This document shows, piece after piece, positions 1-7,166 of a stretch of DNA of 38,771 nt. The notes beneath the pieces were generated by a model. That model worked only from the letters and a program-made list of their open reading frames with translations, searched no databases and was not told the DNA's origin. How positions within the stretch are numbered: the stretch's first letter is position 1; each line of letters opens with the position of its first letter. The DNA is taken from positions 1 to 38,771 of the forward strand of contig UQZM01000014.1 of NCBI GenBank assembly GCA_900545615.1, written 5' to 3'. Source of the stretch: an uncultured Collinsella sp. Its GTDB lineage: Bacteria; Actinomycetota; Coriobacteriia; Coriobacteriales; Coriobacteriaceae. A program made the position numbers and the translations under genes.

Positions 1-1438
1 AGCGCATGAGCAGGTTGATGAGCGTCGTCTTGCCTGCGCCCGTGGTTCCCACCACCGCGATCTTCTGGCCCGGCTCGGCAGTAAACGACACGTCGCGCAT
101 AAGCGGCTTGTCGGGCGAATAACCAAAGCGCACATGCTCAAAGGAGACACGGCCCTCGACCTTGCCCGGCAGCTTGGCGGCCTCGTCCGGCAGCGGATCG
201 GCCTCCATCTCGGGCTCATCGAGCAGGTCGAACACGCGCTCCGCACTCGCCAGCGCGCTCTGCAGCGAGTTGAAGGTAAACGACAGCTGCGTCATGGGCT
301 CAGATGCCTCGTAGATAAACTGGAAGAACGCCTGGAACACGCCGACAGTCATGTGGCCGGCAACCAGCATACTGCAGCCCACGAGCGCAATAACGATCTG
401 CGCCAAACGGCCGATAAAGCGCACCGCGGGGCCGACAGCATTGATCATAAAGTCGGCCTTGGTGCTCACACGAGCCAGTTCCTTCGAAGCCTCGTGCACC
501 TCAGCGGAGCTCTGACGTTCGCGGTTAAACGCGCGGATCACCAGACGGCCCGAATAGCCTTCCTCGACCGCACTCGTAATCTTGGACACCCACTCCTGGC
601 GCTCGCCCGTCACATCGTGTGTGCGGCGCGAGACGACCTTCGTCACCAGCAGCGACAGTGCCGTAAAGAACAGAAAGACGAGCGTAAGCGGCACGCTGAA
701 CACGAACATCACGCTCACAGCACCAACAACCGTGCCGATCGACACGAGCAGCTGCAGCAATCCGCGCTGCATGCTCTCGGACATCTTGTCCAGGTCGTTG
801 GTCGCGCGGCTGACGACCTCGCCGGGACGATGCGCGTCAAAATAGGCGAGCGGTAGACGGTTGAGCTTTTGCGCGATGCGGTTACGCAGGCGCAGATTGA
901 GGCGTTCGGCCACGCTCGACATCAAAAAGCTCTGGAGCGCGTAGAACGAAGCGGCGGCCGTCCAAATCAAAAAGTAGATGAAGATAGTCCTGCCGCAGTT
1001 CTCCCAGGTGATGCTGAAGGTGGCGTTGTTGACAAACGCTACCTGAATGTGGCCCCACAGCTCATCGATCACGCGGGCGCTATATGCCGGCGCGGCAGTG
1101 TTAAAGATGACATAGAACACAATGCTCGCGAACACGATATAGAAGCGCCAATGGTCGCCGGCAGCCTCGCTCCACAGGCGGCGCACCGTCGCCCAGGTAT
1201 CTCGAGGCGTCTCGTCCTCGTCTTCACCGTCCACGTCGCGCATACGCTCTGCCTCGGCGCGGGCGCGCTCGTCCTCGGCACGTTCGTTTTCCTCGTAGAG
1301 CGCTTGGCGGCGAGCCTCGCGCTCGGCTGCAGCCTTGGCGGCGTCATCCAGCTCGGGTGCCACGGCAGCCGTTTCCTCGACCAGTACCGCGGCAGCGGCG
1401 TCATCAACGCCGCCCTGCTTCTTGAGCTCCTCGGTCAT
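1..1438 (-). CDS. ABC exporter, permease-ATPase subunit B (3' end cut off)
   Basis: About 479 codons of a fused exporter half-transporter are visible; the gene runs off the left edge just after the Walker A motif (GTTGAGKTT, near residue 469), so signature, Walker B and C-terminus are missing. The first 85 or so residues are an unusual Ala/Glu/Arg-rich, probably coiled-coil cytoplasmic extension. They are followed by a six-helix ABC transmembrane domain with the usual DAHRPGEVVSR and EEGYSGRLVIRAFNRE coupling segments. The ATG follows a GGGAGG ribosome site that lies in the last codons of the upstream gene, and only one base separates that stop from this start, so the two are translationally coupled. 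Together they should form a heterodimeric exporter of drugs or lipids in the cytoplasmic membrane. The upstream subunit has the degenerate ATP site, so this one should carry the canonical Walker B glutamate, but that part is outside the window. Confidence 0.93.
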   Translation of the reverse strand, partial: MTEELKKQGGVDDAAAAVLVEETAAVAPELDDAAKAAAEREARRQALYEENERAEDERARAEAERMRDVDGEDEDETPRDTWATVRRLWSEAAGDHWRFYIVFASIVFYVIFNTAAPAYSARVIDELWGHIQVAFVNNATFSITWENCGRTIFIYFLIWTAAASFYALQSFLMSSVAERLNLRLRNRIAQKLNRLPLAYFDAHRPGEVVSRATNDLDKMSESMQRGLLQLLVSIGTVVGAVSVMFVFSVPLTLVFLFFTALSLLVTKVVSRRTHDVTGERQEWVSKITSAVEEGYSGRLVIRAFNRERQSSAEVHEASKELARVSTKADFMINAVGPAVRFIGRLAQIVIALVGCSMLVAGHMTVGVFQAFFQFIYEASEPMTQLSFTFNSLQSALASAERVFDLLDEPEMEADPLPDEAAKLPGKVEGRVSFEHVRFGYSPDKPLMRDVSFTAEPGQKIAVVGTTGAGKTTLINLLMR

Positions 1439-1439
1439 G

Positions 1440-3176
1440 CTACTCACCTCCCTTCATCTGCGATTCCGCGATGGCGCGGTACACCTCGCAGGTTTCCATA
1501 AGCTCGCCATGCGTGCCCAAGCCCACAACCTCGCCATCCTTGAGCACGACGATCTGGTCGGCGTGCAAGATCGTCGAGATGCGCTGCGCGATGATGAGCA
1601 CCGCAGCGTCACGCGTCTCGTCTTGCAACGCATGACGCAGGGCGGCATCGGTCTTAAAGTCCAGGGCCGAAAAACTGTCATCGAAGATATATAGATCGGC
1701 ATGCTTCATGAGCGCACGGGCGATTGCCAGACGCTGGCGCTGGCCGCCCGAAAAGTTCGTGCCGCCCTGCGCCACCGGAGTGTCGAGCCCCTGCGGCTGA
1801 TCGAGTACAAAGGTGCTCTGGGCAACCTCAAGCGCGTGAAGCATGTCGGCCTCGGTCGCGCCCTCATTGCCAAAGCGCAGATTGCTTGCCACGGTGCCCG
1901 AGAACAGCCATGCCTTTTGCGGCACATAGGCAATGCGCCCGCGAATCTCGCCTTGCGAAAGCTCGCGCAGGTCGACGCCGTCCAGGCGAATGGCGCCCTT
2001 GGTGGCGTCGTGGAAGCGCAGCAGGAGCTTGGCCACCGTCGACTTGCCCGAACCCGTCGAGCCGACGATCGCGGTCGTCTGACCGCGGCGACAGGTAAAG
2101 TTCAGATCGCACAGCGTGTCCTCGTCGGCGTCGTCGAAACGGAACGACATATGATCGAACACGGCGACCGCGTCGGCACTGTCAACAGGCTCCGCCGCGC
2201 ACGTATCCAGCGTGCGCTTGCCGTCCACAATGCTCGGCTCAATCTCCAACACCTGTTGCGCGCGGTTGAGGCACGCCGCAGCGCGCGGAAGCGTCAGAAT
2301 CACCATCTGCGCCATCATCACAAAGAACAGGATCAGGATCGCGTATTCCAGTACGGCCGAGATGCTGCCGATTTGCATGGCATGGGCGCCCACGCGGTTG
2401 CCGCCCACCCACAGCACCGCCACCTCGGCGATGTTCATCAAAAAGAAGCTGGAGCTGTCGAGCCCCACAAACAGGTGGTTGACCTTAATGGCGTTGTCCG
2501 CGTAATCGCTAAATACCTCGTCCAGGCGCTGCTCCTCGTGGCGCTCCTTATTGAAAGCGCGGATGACTCGAACGCCCACGATGTTCTCGCGCAGCACCAC
2601 GTTCATACGATCGATAAAGCTCTGAAGGCGCATAAAAATCGGCGCGGCGTTAGCCACCGTAAAGACCGCCGCCACCAGCACGATCGCAACCACCACGCCC
2701 AGCAGCGTTCCCATAGCGGGATCGATGAACCAAGCAAATATGATGCCCGCGACGGCCAGGAATGGCACCGGCAGCACCAACTGAATCGTCTGAAGGATTG
2801 CCTGCTGAATCACGTTGATGTCGTTGAGTGAGCGTGTGATCATCGATCCGGTACCAAAGCGCTCAAAGTCGCTGGCCGCGAGCTCGAGCGATTTGTCGTA
2901 CACGGCATTGCGGATATCGCAGGCCACGTTGGCGGCCAGGCGCGCCGAAAGATAGCAGCCCAGCACCGTGCCGCCGCTAGCCATGCTGGTCGCGATAAAC
3001 ATGTATAGGCCGTTACGTAAAATGTAGTCGACATCGCCCGTGGTAATTCCGGTGTTGACCATGTTCGCCAGCATCGTTGGAACCAACAGCGTACCGACGT
3101 TATCCACCAGCAGTACCAGTAGCGTCACTGCGACAAGCCCTCGGTAGGGCTTCAAAAACCTCATTAACAGTCGCAC
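1440..3176 (-). CDS. ABC exporter, permease-ATPase subunit A
   Basis: This 578-residue half-transporter has an N-terminal six-helix exporter domain (about 1-310) and a C-terminal ATPase. Visible motifs are Walker A GSTGSGKST near residue 370, signature FSGGQRQRLAIARAL near 474 and Walker B LYIFDDSFSALD near 491. The residue after the Walker B aspartate is Asp rather than the catalytic Glu. In heterodimeric exporters such as TM287/288 this marks the subunit with the non-consensus ATP site. The start is ambiguous: GTG at 3176 has a purine-rich ribosome site (GAGGGGGAG) right in front, while ATG at 3164 overlaps the MarR stop as TAATG. I use the GTG because of that site. The gene is second in a MarR-ABC-ABC operon and is presumably derepressed by a MarR ligand. 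The substrate cannot be read from the sequence. Confidence 0.94.
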   Translation of the reverse strand: MRLLMRFLKPYRGLVAVTLLVLLVDNVGTLLVPTMLANMVNTGITTGDVDYILRNGLYMFIATSMASGGTVLGCYLSARLAANVACDIRNAVYDKSLELAASDFERFGTGSMITRSLNDINVIQQAILQTIQLVLPVPFLAVAGIIFAWFIDPAMGTLLGVVVAIVLVAAVFTVANAAPIFMRLQSFIDRMNVVLRENIVGVRVIRAFNKERHEEQRLDEVFSDYADNAIKVNHLFVGLDSSSFFLMNIAEVAVLWVGGNRVGAHAMQIGSISAVLEYAILILFFVMMAQMVILTLPRAAACLNRAQQVLEIEPSIVDGKRTLDTCAAEPVDSADAVAVFDHMSFRFDDADEDTLCDLNFTCRRGQTTAIVGSTGSGKSTVAKLLLRFHDATKGAIRLDGVDLRELSQGEIRGRIAYVPQKAWLFSGTVASNLRFGNEGATEADMLHALEVAQSTFVLDQPQGLDTPVAQGGTNFSGGQRQRLAIARALMKHADLYIFDDSFSALDFKTDAALRHALQDETRDAAVLIIAQRISTILHADQIVVLKDGEVVGLGTHGELMETCEVYRAIAESQMKGGE

Positions 3177-3676
3177 GACTCCCCCTCACGTTGATTCTCC
3201 GACTGATCTTCGGCTGCCACCTGCCGCTTAAATGCCTCGCACTCCTCACCGAGCACCTGAGAAAATTTACCGATCAAGCGCATAATCTCGCGCTGCTCAC
3301 ATGGCTCGAGGGCATCGAAGGCTCTCTGCTCGGCCCCTTGCGCCGGCATCGCATACCGTTTTGCAAATCGCCTACCCTCTTCGGTCAGGCTCACAACTTT
3401 GTTCTTGCGACTGCCTTCGGCAAACTCAAGCGTGGCGAAACCCCGCGCCGTCAAGGCTTTAATGGCCGAGTTTATGGTCTGTTTGCTATAGAACCATTCG
3501 CTTGTCAGACGACTTACAGCAATGCTGCCGCCCGCCGCGCTGGTGTCGACGAGCATCCAATAGGCGCAGTCCGAAAGACCACAGGTGCGCGCGAACTCCG
3601 AATAGATACGGTCAAGCCCGTTGAGCATCCGGTCGAAATCGACCAGGCTAACTGCATTATTCATCTCTCCCGCCAT
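3164..3676 (-). CDS. MarR-family transcriptional regulator
   Basis: A 170-residue winged-helix protein of typical MarR length. The DNA-binding region is around residues 55-110, with a recognition-helix-like segment SEWFYSKQTINSAIKAL and a wing ending in EGSRKNKVVSLTEEGRRFA. N- and C-terminal helices would form the dimer. It is the first gene of an operon with the two ABC exporter subunits, the usual arrangement for a repressor that senses an exported compound and controls its own operon. Its promoter at 3709-3737 is overlapped by a repeated operator-like sequence. An in-frame ATG four codons later directly follows GGGAGAG, too close to serve as a good start, so the first ATG is preferred, with moderate certainty. 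The ligand is unknown. Confidence 0.9.
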   Translation of the reverse strand: MAGEMNNAVSLVDFDRMLNGLDRIYSEFARTCGLSDCAYWMLVDTSAAGGSIAVSRLTSEWFYSKQTINSAIKALTARGFATLEFAEGSRKNKVVSLTEEGRRFAKRYAMPAQGAEQRAFDALEPCEQREIMRLIGKFSQVLGEECEAFKRQVAAEDQSENQREGESCDC

Positions 3677-3680
3677 TCGA

Positions 3681-3728
3681 TAGTCCGAGTTTTGACCAAT
3701 TTGTTTTTAGATTAGTCCGATTTTTGAC
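3681..3728. promoter_or_regulatory. Putative MarR operator: direct repeat at the operon promoter
   Basis: TAGTCCGAGTTTTGAC (3681-3696) and TAGTCCGATTTTTGAC (3713-3728) agree at 15 of 16 positions and are 32 bases apart, about three helical turns. The distal copy lies across the promoter spacer and -10 box, the proximal one in the untranslated leader. The distal copy also contains a TAGTC/GACTA inverted pair. Binding by the adjacent MarR protein is inferred from position. Confidence 0.55.
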
Positions 3729-3737
3729 TATCGTCAA
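3709..3737 (-). promoter_or_regulatory. Promoter of the MarR-ABC operon
   Basis: On the minus strand a -35 box TTGACG (3737-3732) and a -10 box TAATCT (3714-3709) are separated by exactly 17 bases. Transcription would start near 3702, about 25 bases before the MarR ATG. The match to the vegetative consensus and the position both support it. Confidence 0.7.
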
Positions 3738-3774
3738 TAAGCTCAATATATATGGTCAGCTCTACATTGCATAT

Positions 3775-3815
3775 CGACAGAAAAGACCGCCGGCGCGGGG
3801 GCGGCGCCGGCGGTC
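3775..3815 (-). terminator. Rho-independent terminator of the 96-residue gene
   Basis: A perfect 12-base inverted repeat, GACCGCCGGCGC with its complement, around a 7-base loop (3785-3815) is followed on the minus strand by TTTTCTGT. It lies 28 bases beyond the stop codon of the gene at 3843-4133. Confidence 0.85.
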
Positions 3816-3842
3816 ACGCGAGAATAGCGATGTATTTGCCCG

Positions 3843-4133
3843 TTAGGCAGCGACGGCCTCGTAGACCGTAGCGCCCGCAAAGCTGTCGTGCAGGCTCTTG
3901 CCGCAGATCCAGGGCAGCTCAACGACCTCGCAGACCGTATTGACCAGCTCGGAGCAGTCAGTAAAGTGGCCCTTATCGTTGAGAGCCTCGCAATCCTGAA
4001 CACGCCAATAGCCATCGGTGTGCGTGATGTAGTACTCGTGGTTGTCGATCGTCACAAAAGCACGCGTCTTGGAACGCAGCAGCTTCAGAAATCCTTCGAA
4101 GTCGGTCTCGACGACATCTCCAGCCTGGAACAT
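3843..4133 (-). CDS. Conserved-looking small protein of unknown function (96 aa)
   Basis: The ATG at 4133 is preceded by a strong AGGAGGT site with 6-base spacing. An upstream in-frame ATG at 4169 has no site at proper distance and would add a Gly/Arg-rich tail, so the shorter form is chosen. The product is a soluble, acidic protein with no signal peptide or membrane segment. It contains a segment reading like a small beta-rich fold (VTIDNHEYYITHTDGYWRVQD) and cysteines at several places (DCEAL, DCSEL, TVCEV, WICGK). I do not recognise the family. It is monocistronic, with its own terminator. Codon use resembles its neighbours, so it is probably a real native gene. Confidence 0.75.
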   Translation of the reverse strand: MFQAGDVVETDFEGFLKLLRSKTRAFVTIDNHEYYITHTDGYWRVQDCEALNDKGHFTDCSELVNTVCEVVELPWICGKSLHDSFAGATVYEAVAA

Positions 4134-4427
4134 GATGTTACCTCCTGGCCCGGCGCCACCACGGCGCATTGATAAACGTTGGTCCTCCTTTAGTAAAACC
4201 TTTATCAGAGGTTATGCGTTCGTCATTTAGGCAAGTGGTAAAAAACCGCAGGGTAGACGGGATAAAACGTTTAACCATCCCATTTGTTTGTCACATTCTG
4301 AAGGTACTTTTATGCAAACCTACTTTCCCAATTGGAATCTATCCTTTTGGCCGGGCAATTGACCGTCTATCGTTTGAGCCCGACGGGTATGAACGGGGCA
4401 TCTGCAACGCCACCGCAAGGAGACACC

Positions 4428-4949
4428 ATGGAGACCATCGAAGCGCTCATTCACCGCCGCAGCTGCCGCAACTACAGCGATCGTCCCGTCGAGGCCGAAA
4501 AGCTTGCGCGTATTATCGAAGCCGGCCAATATGCACCGAGCGGCATGGGCCGCCAACCGGTGACGTTTGTCGCCGTCACCGACCCCGCGACCGTCGAGCG
4601 TCTCTCACAGCTCAACGCCCAGGTCATGGGCAGCAACAGCGACCCCTTCTATGGCGCCAAGACCGTTGTGGTGGTGCTGGTTGACCGCAGCGTGCCCACA
4701 CATCTGGAAGACGGCTCGCTCGCCATGGGCAACCTGCTCAACGCCGCCTATGCACTGGGTGTCGATTCGTGCTGGATTCACCGCGCGCATGAGGTCTTTG
4801 ACTCGCCCGAGGGCCTGGAGCTGCTGGCCAGCTGGGGCCTGCCCGCCGACGGCAGCCTGCGCGGTGTCGGTAACTGCATTCTTGGCTACGCCGAGGACAC
4901 GCTACCCGAGGCAAAGCCGCGCCGCGACAACGTGGTGTACGTAAAGTAA
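4428..4949 (+). CDS. Nitroreductase-family flavoprotein
   Basis: The ATG at 4428 follows CAAGGAGAC with good spacing. The 173-residue product has the nitroreductase (FMN) layout: the N-terminal HRRSCRNYSDRPV motif that contacts the FMN phosphate, EAGQYAPSGMGRQP near residue 32, the middle DGSLAMGNLLNAAYALGVDSCWIHRA segment and the C-terminal LGYAEDTLPEAKPRRDN segment. Such proteins form FMN-binding homodimers in the cytoplasm and reduce quinones, nitroaromatics or flavins with NAD(P)H; the true substrate is not predictable. It appears monocistronic. A weak promoter candidate lies upstream (TTGTCA at 4288 and TATGCA at 4311, 17-base spacer). The 294 bases between this gene and the divergent small gene hold no other gene. 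Confidence 0.9.
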   Translation: METIEALIHRRSCRNYSDRPVEAEKLARIIEAGQYAPSGMGRQPVTFVAVTDPATVERLSQLNAQVMGSNSDPFYGAKTVVVVLVDRSVPTHLEDGSLAMGNLLNAAYALGVDSCWIHRAHEVFDSPEGLELLASWGLPADGSLRGVGNCILGYAEDTLPEAKPRRDNVVYVK

Positions 4950-4954
4950 TTAGT

Positions 4955-4978
4955 TCCGCCGTTCTACCGAACGGCGGA
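4955..4978. terminator. Stop-proximal hairpin behind the nitroreductase gene
   Basis: TCCGCCGTTC and GAACGGCGGA form a perfect 10-base stem with a 4-base loop, starting five bases after the TAA. No T-run follows on the plus strand, so it may be a weak terminator, an mRNA-end stabiliser, or a relative of the hairpins behind larE and the GatZ-like gene, which share the CGTT...AACG top. Confidence 0.5.
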
Positions 4979-5022
4979 CCCGCTGAAAGGCCCCGTCCCA
5001 AATTTGCTGCCCCACTCGCAAC

Positions 5023-5598
5023 TTATCCCGCCGATGGAGTTGTTGCCGTTTCATTTGCCTGGGCCGTTTCGGCGTCGTCGCCTTGCTTGTCTTCGTCCTT
5101 TTGCGCATCGGCGATGGTGGAGGCCGCCGCAACGATACCACGCTGGGGCGCGACGCCCGTCTGGGTCTGAGCGCCCTCGACAACTTCTGTACCTGCATGC
5201 GCGAGCTCGGGCGATTTAAACACTGCGTCCAAGTTGGCGCCACCGCCGGCATAGCCAAGCGCAGCGAGTGCGATGACGATCACTGCAACGGCGGCCACGA
5301 TCGGCACGTAGCGATGCCAGCCGGCGGGATTGAGCCCGCTGCGGCGAGCCGCCCCGCGGCTGATGTAGCCGAGCGTTCCGTCGTGCTTGAGCTTTGAGCC
5401 CACCACGCGTTTGCGGCCCCACAGCGAGGACTCTGCCTGCATTGCCAAGCGGGCGCTTGCCGAAGGATAGCCGTATTTAGTGCGCTTGAACGAGCCATCA
5501 AACCCCGAGGCGTGTTTGCCCCACGTCACCGATGTCGTGCGTCGGTTGACCGGCGCGGCACTCCGCCTTCTGCGGCTCGGTTTTGAAGTCTCAGCCAT
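5023..5598 (-). CDS. Single-pass membrane protein of unknown function
   Basis: The ATG at 5598 has a GAGGGC site upstream; an earlier in-frame ATG would add 18 residues without a better site. The 191-residue product has a very basic cytoplasmic region rich in Arg/Ser (about 1-90, including KPSRRRRSAAPVNRR and a GFDGSFKRTKYGYPSASARLA segment). One transmembrane helix follows (about 97-117, YVPIVAAVAVIVIALAALGYA). The outer tail is Ala/Thr/Glu-rich and low in complexity. The topology is N-in, C-out. I recognise no catalytic domain and give no function. It stands alone, 84 bases downstream of the regulator gene on the same strand. Confidence 0.7.
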   Translation of the reverse strand: MAETSKPSRRRRSAAPVNRRTTSVTWGKHASGFDGSFKRTKYGYPSASARLAMQAESSLWGRKRVVGSKLKHDGTLGYISRGAARRSGLNPAGWHRYVPIVAAVAVIVIALAALGYAGGGANLDAVFKSPELAHAGTEVVEGAQTQTGVAPQRGIVAAASTIADAQKDEDKQGDDAETAQANETATTPSAG

Positions 5599-5682
5599 AT
5601 GCCCTCGCACGCCGTAACCAAATCGAAACAATAACGCTTTGGACTGTAGCACACGCGTCGCGCGCGGTCACGGGCGCCTCGC

Positions 5683-6900
5683 TCAACGGTCATCGTCCTT
5701 CAGCAAGCGCCACAGAGTTGTACGGCTTATGCCCAGCACCTCCGCCGCACGGGTTCGGTTGCCGTGGAGATGGTCTACAACCAGATGCGCGATATCTCGC
5801 TCGGTATCGGCCAGCGGTCGCAGGATATACAGGTCACTTTCGAGCGTCGGGGCGCCAAAGGTTGCGGTCTTAATCACGTCCTCTTGGGCGAGCACTTCCT
5901 CCGCCACAGCGCGGTCCACCGTGCCCGCCCCCACCAATATATACAGTCGTTCCGAGACCTCGCGGAGCTGCAGATAGTTGCGCGGCCAGCGGTAAGCATC
6001 GAGCGTCTTCGTCGCCGCGGCAGACAGCGCGGGCGTTGCCGTCCCAAATGCATCAGCGAGATATTCCAAATAGCGCGCAACCTTCGTCGACGCGGCTCCC
6101 TGCTCGGCGATTGCCGGCGCCACGCTCACCGCACAGGCGAAGCGCTCGGTCACAAAGGCGGCTTGATCACTTTCGCTGCCGCCCGGCATGTCATTCGCCG
6201 TCAGCACCACATGGCAGCGCGTCGCCAACGCGGTGTCGGCCATCGTGGAGACCAGCTCGCGGAGGCGCTGGGGGCCAACCGCGTTCCAGCCCTCAATGCA
6301 AAGGGTCAGCCCTGTTTGGAACAACGGCGATTCGGCGCTTTTGAGCACATGGCGCCAACCGCGCTCGGTGAGCTCATCGAGCGCAACGGAAACAAAGGGC
6401 TGACCGGCAAAAGGACCGTCCAGATAGAGGCGCTTGGCGATCTCGACCTGACCCGCTCCCAGCTCGCCCTCGAGCATAAGGGGCACACCGCGCGCGTAAC
6501 TCTCTGCAACCGGCGCAGCCACCGAGGCCGCCCCCTCAGCGATGCCGTACGCGCTCGATTCGTAGCGGGCCTCAACCTCGTCGGCGTTGAGCCACTCGAT
6601 GCCCGCATGCGCCGCGGCGCCGCGCACCTCGCGGACCACGACGGCCCAAAGGCCCCCGCCCTCTTTGTCGGTGGGGCGAACGGTCAGGCTCAGGCGCGTA
6701 CCCGCGCGCCCCATAACAAGACGCGCGCCGTCTCCTATACGGTCGAGGCGTTCGGCAACAAAAGTCGCCACATCCCGCTCAAGCGCCGCGTCATTCATGG
6801 TCGAGATCGCGACGTCCCCACGCGCATCGATTGCCAATGCCGAGGCCCCGGCAGCAGCCAGGGCCTCGGTCAAGATGTTCAGCTTGGCATCGCTATCCAT
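5683..6900 (-). CDS. Fis-type regulator with degenerate AAA+ (enhancer-binding-like) core
   Basis: The 405-residue product has three parts. An N-terminal region (about 1-120) has no recognisable receiver domain. A central region (about 125-330) reads like an NtrC-family AAA+ domain but is decayed. The C-terminus has a Fis-type helix-turn-helix (NRTRAAEVLGISRTTLWRLL). The Walker A position reads GELGAGQVEIAK (145-156), with Gln instead of the P-loop Lys. The Walker B position reads LTLCIEGW, without the DE pair, and no GAFTGA loop is present. The protein is therefore unlikely to hydrolyse ATP or remodel sigma-54 and more likely works as a DNA-binding regulator with the vegetative polymerase, as TyrR does. 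The start at 6900 has AGAGGCG upstream; a longer reading to 7101 would cross structured non-coding DNA. It follows the YeiH-type exporter gene on the same strand and may regulate it. Confidence 0.82.
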   Translation of the reverse strand: MDSDAKLNILTEALAAAGASALAIDARGDVAISTMNDAALERDVATFVAERLDRIGDGARLVMGRAGTRLSLTVRPTDKEGGGLWAVVVREVRGAAAHAGIEWLNADEVEARYESSAYGIAEGAASVAAPVAESYARGVPLMLEGELGAGQVEIAKRLYLDGPFAGQPFVSVALDELTERGWRHVLKSAESPLFQTGLTLCIEGWNAVGPQRLRELVSTMADTALATRCHVVLTANDMPGGSESDQAAFVTERFACAVSVAPAIAEQGAASTKVARYLEYLADAFGTATPALSAAATKTLDAYRWPRNYLQLREVSERLYILVGAGTVDRAVAEEVLAQEDVIKTATFGAPTLESDLYILRPLADTERDIAHLVVDHLHGNRTRAAEVLGISRTTLWRLLKDDDR

Positions 6901-6936
6901 GATTCGCCTCTGTCCGCAGCGACGTGCAACCGCCGA

Positions 6937-6989
6937 CGGTCGCACGACCGAGTGTTTCAAAATTGAACGATATTGCTCACCAAACACTA
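6937..6989. promoter_or_regulatory. Palindromes in front of the degenerate Fis-type regulator
   Basis: CGGTCG-CA-CGACCG (6937-6950) is a perfect palindrome. It is directly followed by an inverted pair AGTGTTT (6951-6957) and AAACACT (6983-6989). They lie 37-89 bases upstream of the regulator start, where operators are expected. Autoregulation is only an inference. Confidence 0.35.
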
Positions 6990-7025
6990 TAGGGCAGAAA
7001 GCGCCGTCCTGCGAGTATAGGTGTT

Positions 7026-7135
7026 GCCCCGCATCGCCATCCTGGCGGGGCGATAAGAGCTCTTCGGGACTTATAAACCTGCGGACAAGCCATACCCGCA
7101 AGAGCTCCTATCGCTCCACCGTGAGAATGCGCTCA
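7026..7135. other. Multi-stem structured intergenic region of unknown role
   Basis: Three stems follow one another between the exporter stop (7167) and the regulator start (6900). They are GTGAG/CTCAC at 7121-7135, a 14-base stem with one mismatch (7051-7064 with 7100-7113, outer bases CGATA/TATCG), and GCCCCGC/GCGGGGC at 7026-7051. Inside the long stem two pairings exclude each other: TGCGG/CCGCA (7080-7084 with 7096-7100) and CGGG/CCCG (7065-7068 with 7095-7098). No T-run follows on either strand, so a plain terminator does not explain it. It could be a cis-regulatory RNA in the leader of the regulator. I could not match it to a known riboswitch class. Confidence 0.45.
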
Positions 7136-7166
7136 CCAGCACGCAGCACGCAAATAAGCTACTTCT

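Noticed and set aside
4134..4169. An upstream start (ATG at 4169) for the 96-residue protein
   Set aside because: The nearest ribosome-like sequence is 14 bases away, while ATG at 4133 has AGGAGGT at six bases.
7051..7113. A purine, guanidine or SAM riboswitch
   Set aside because: Single short words looked familiar (TATAA, GGACAAG), but the order of conserved elements and the junction do not fit any of these classes.
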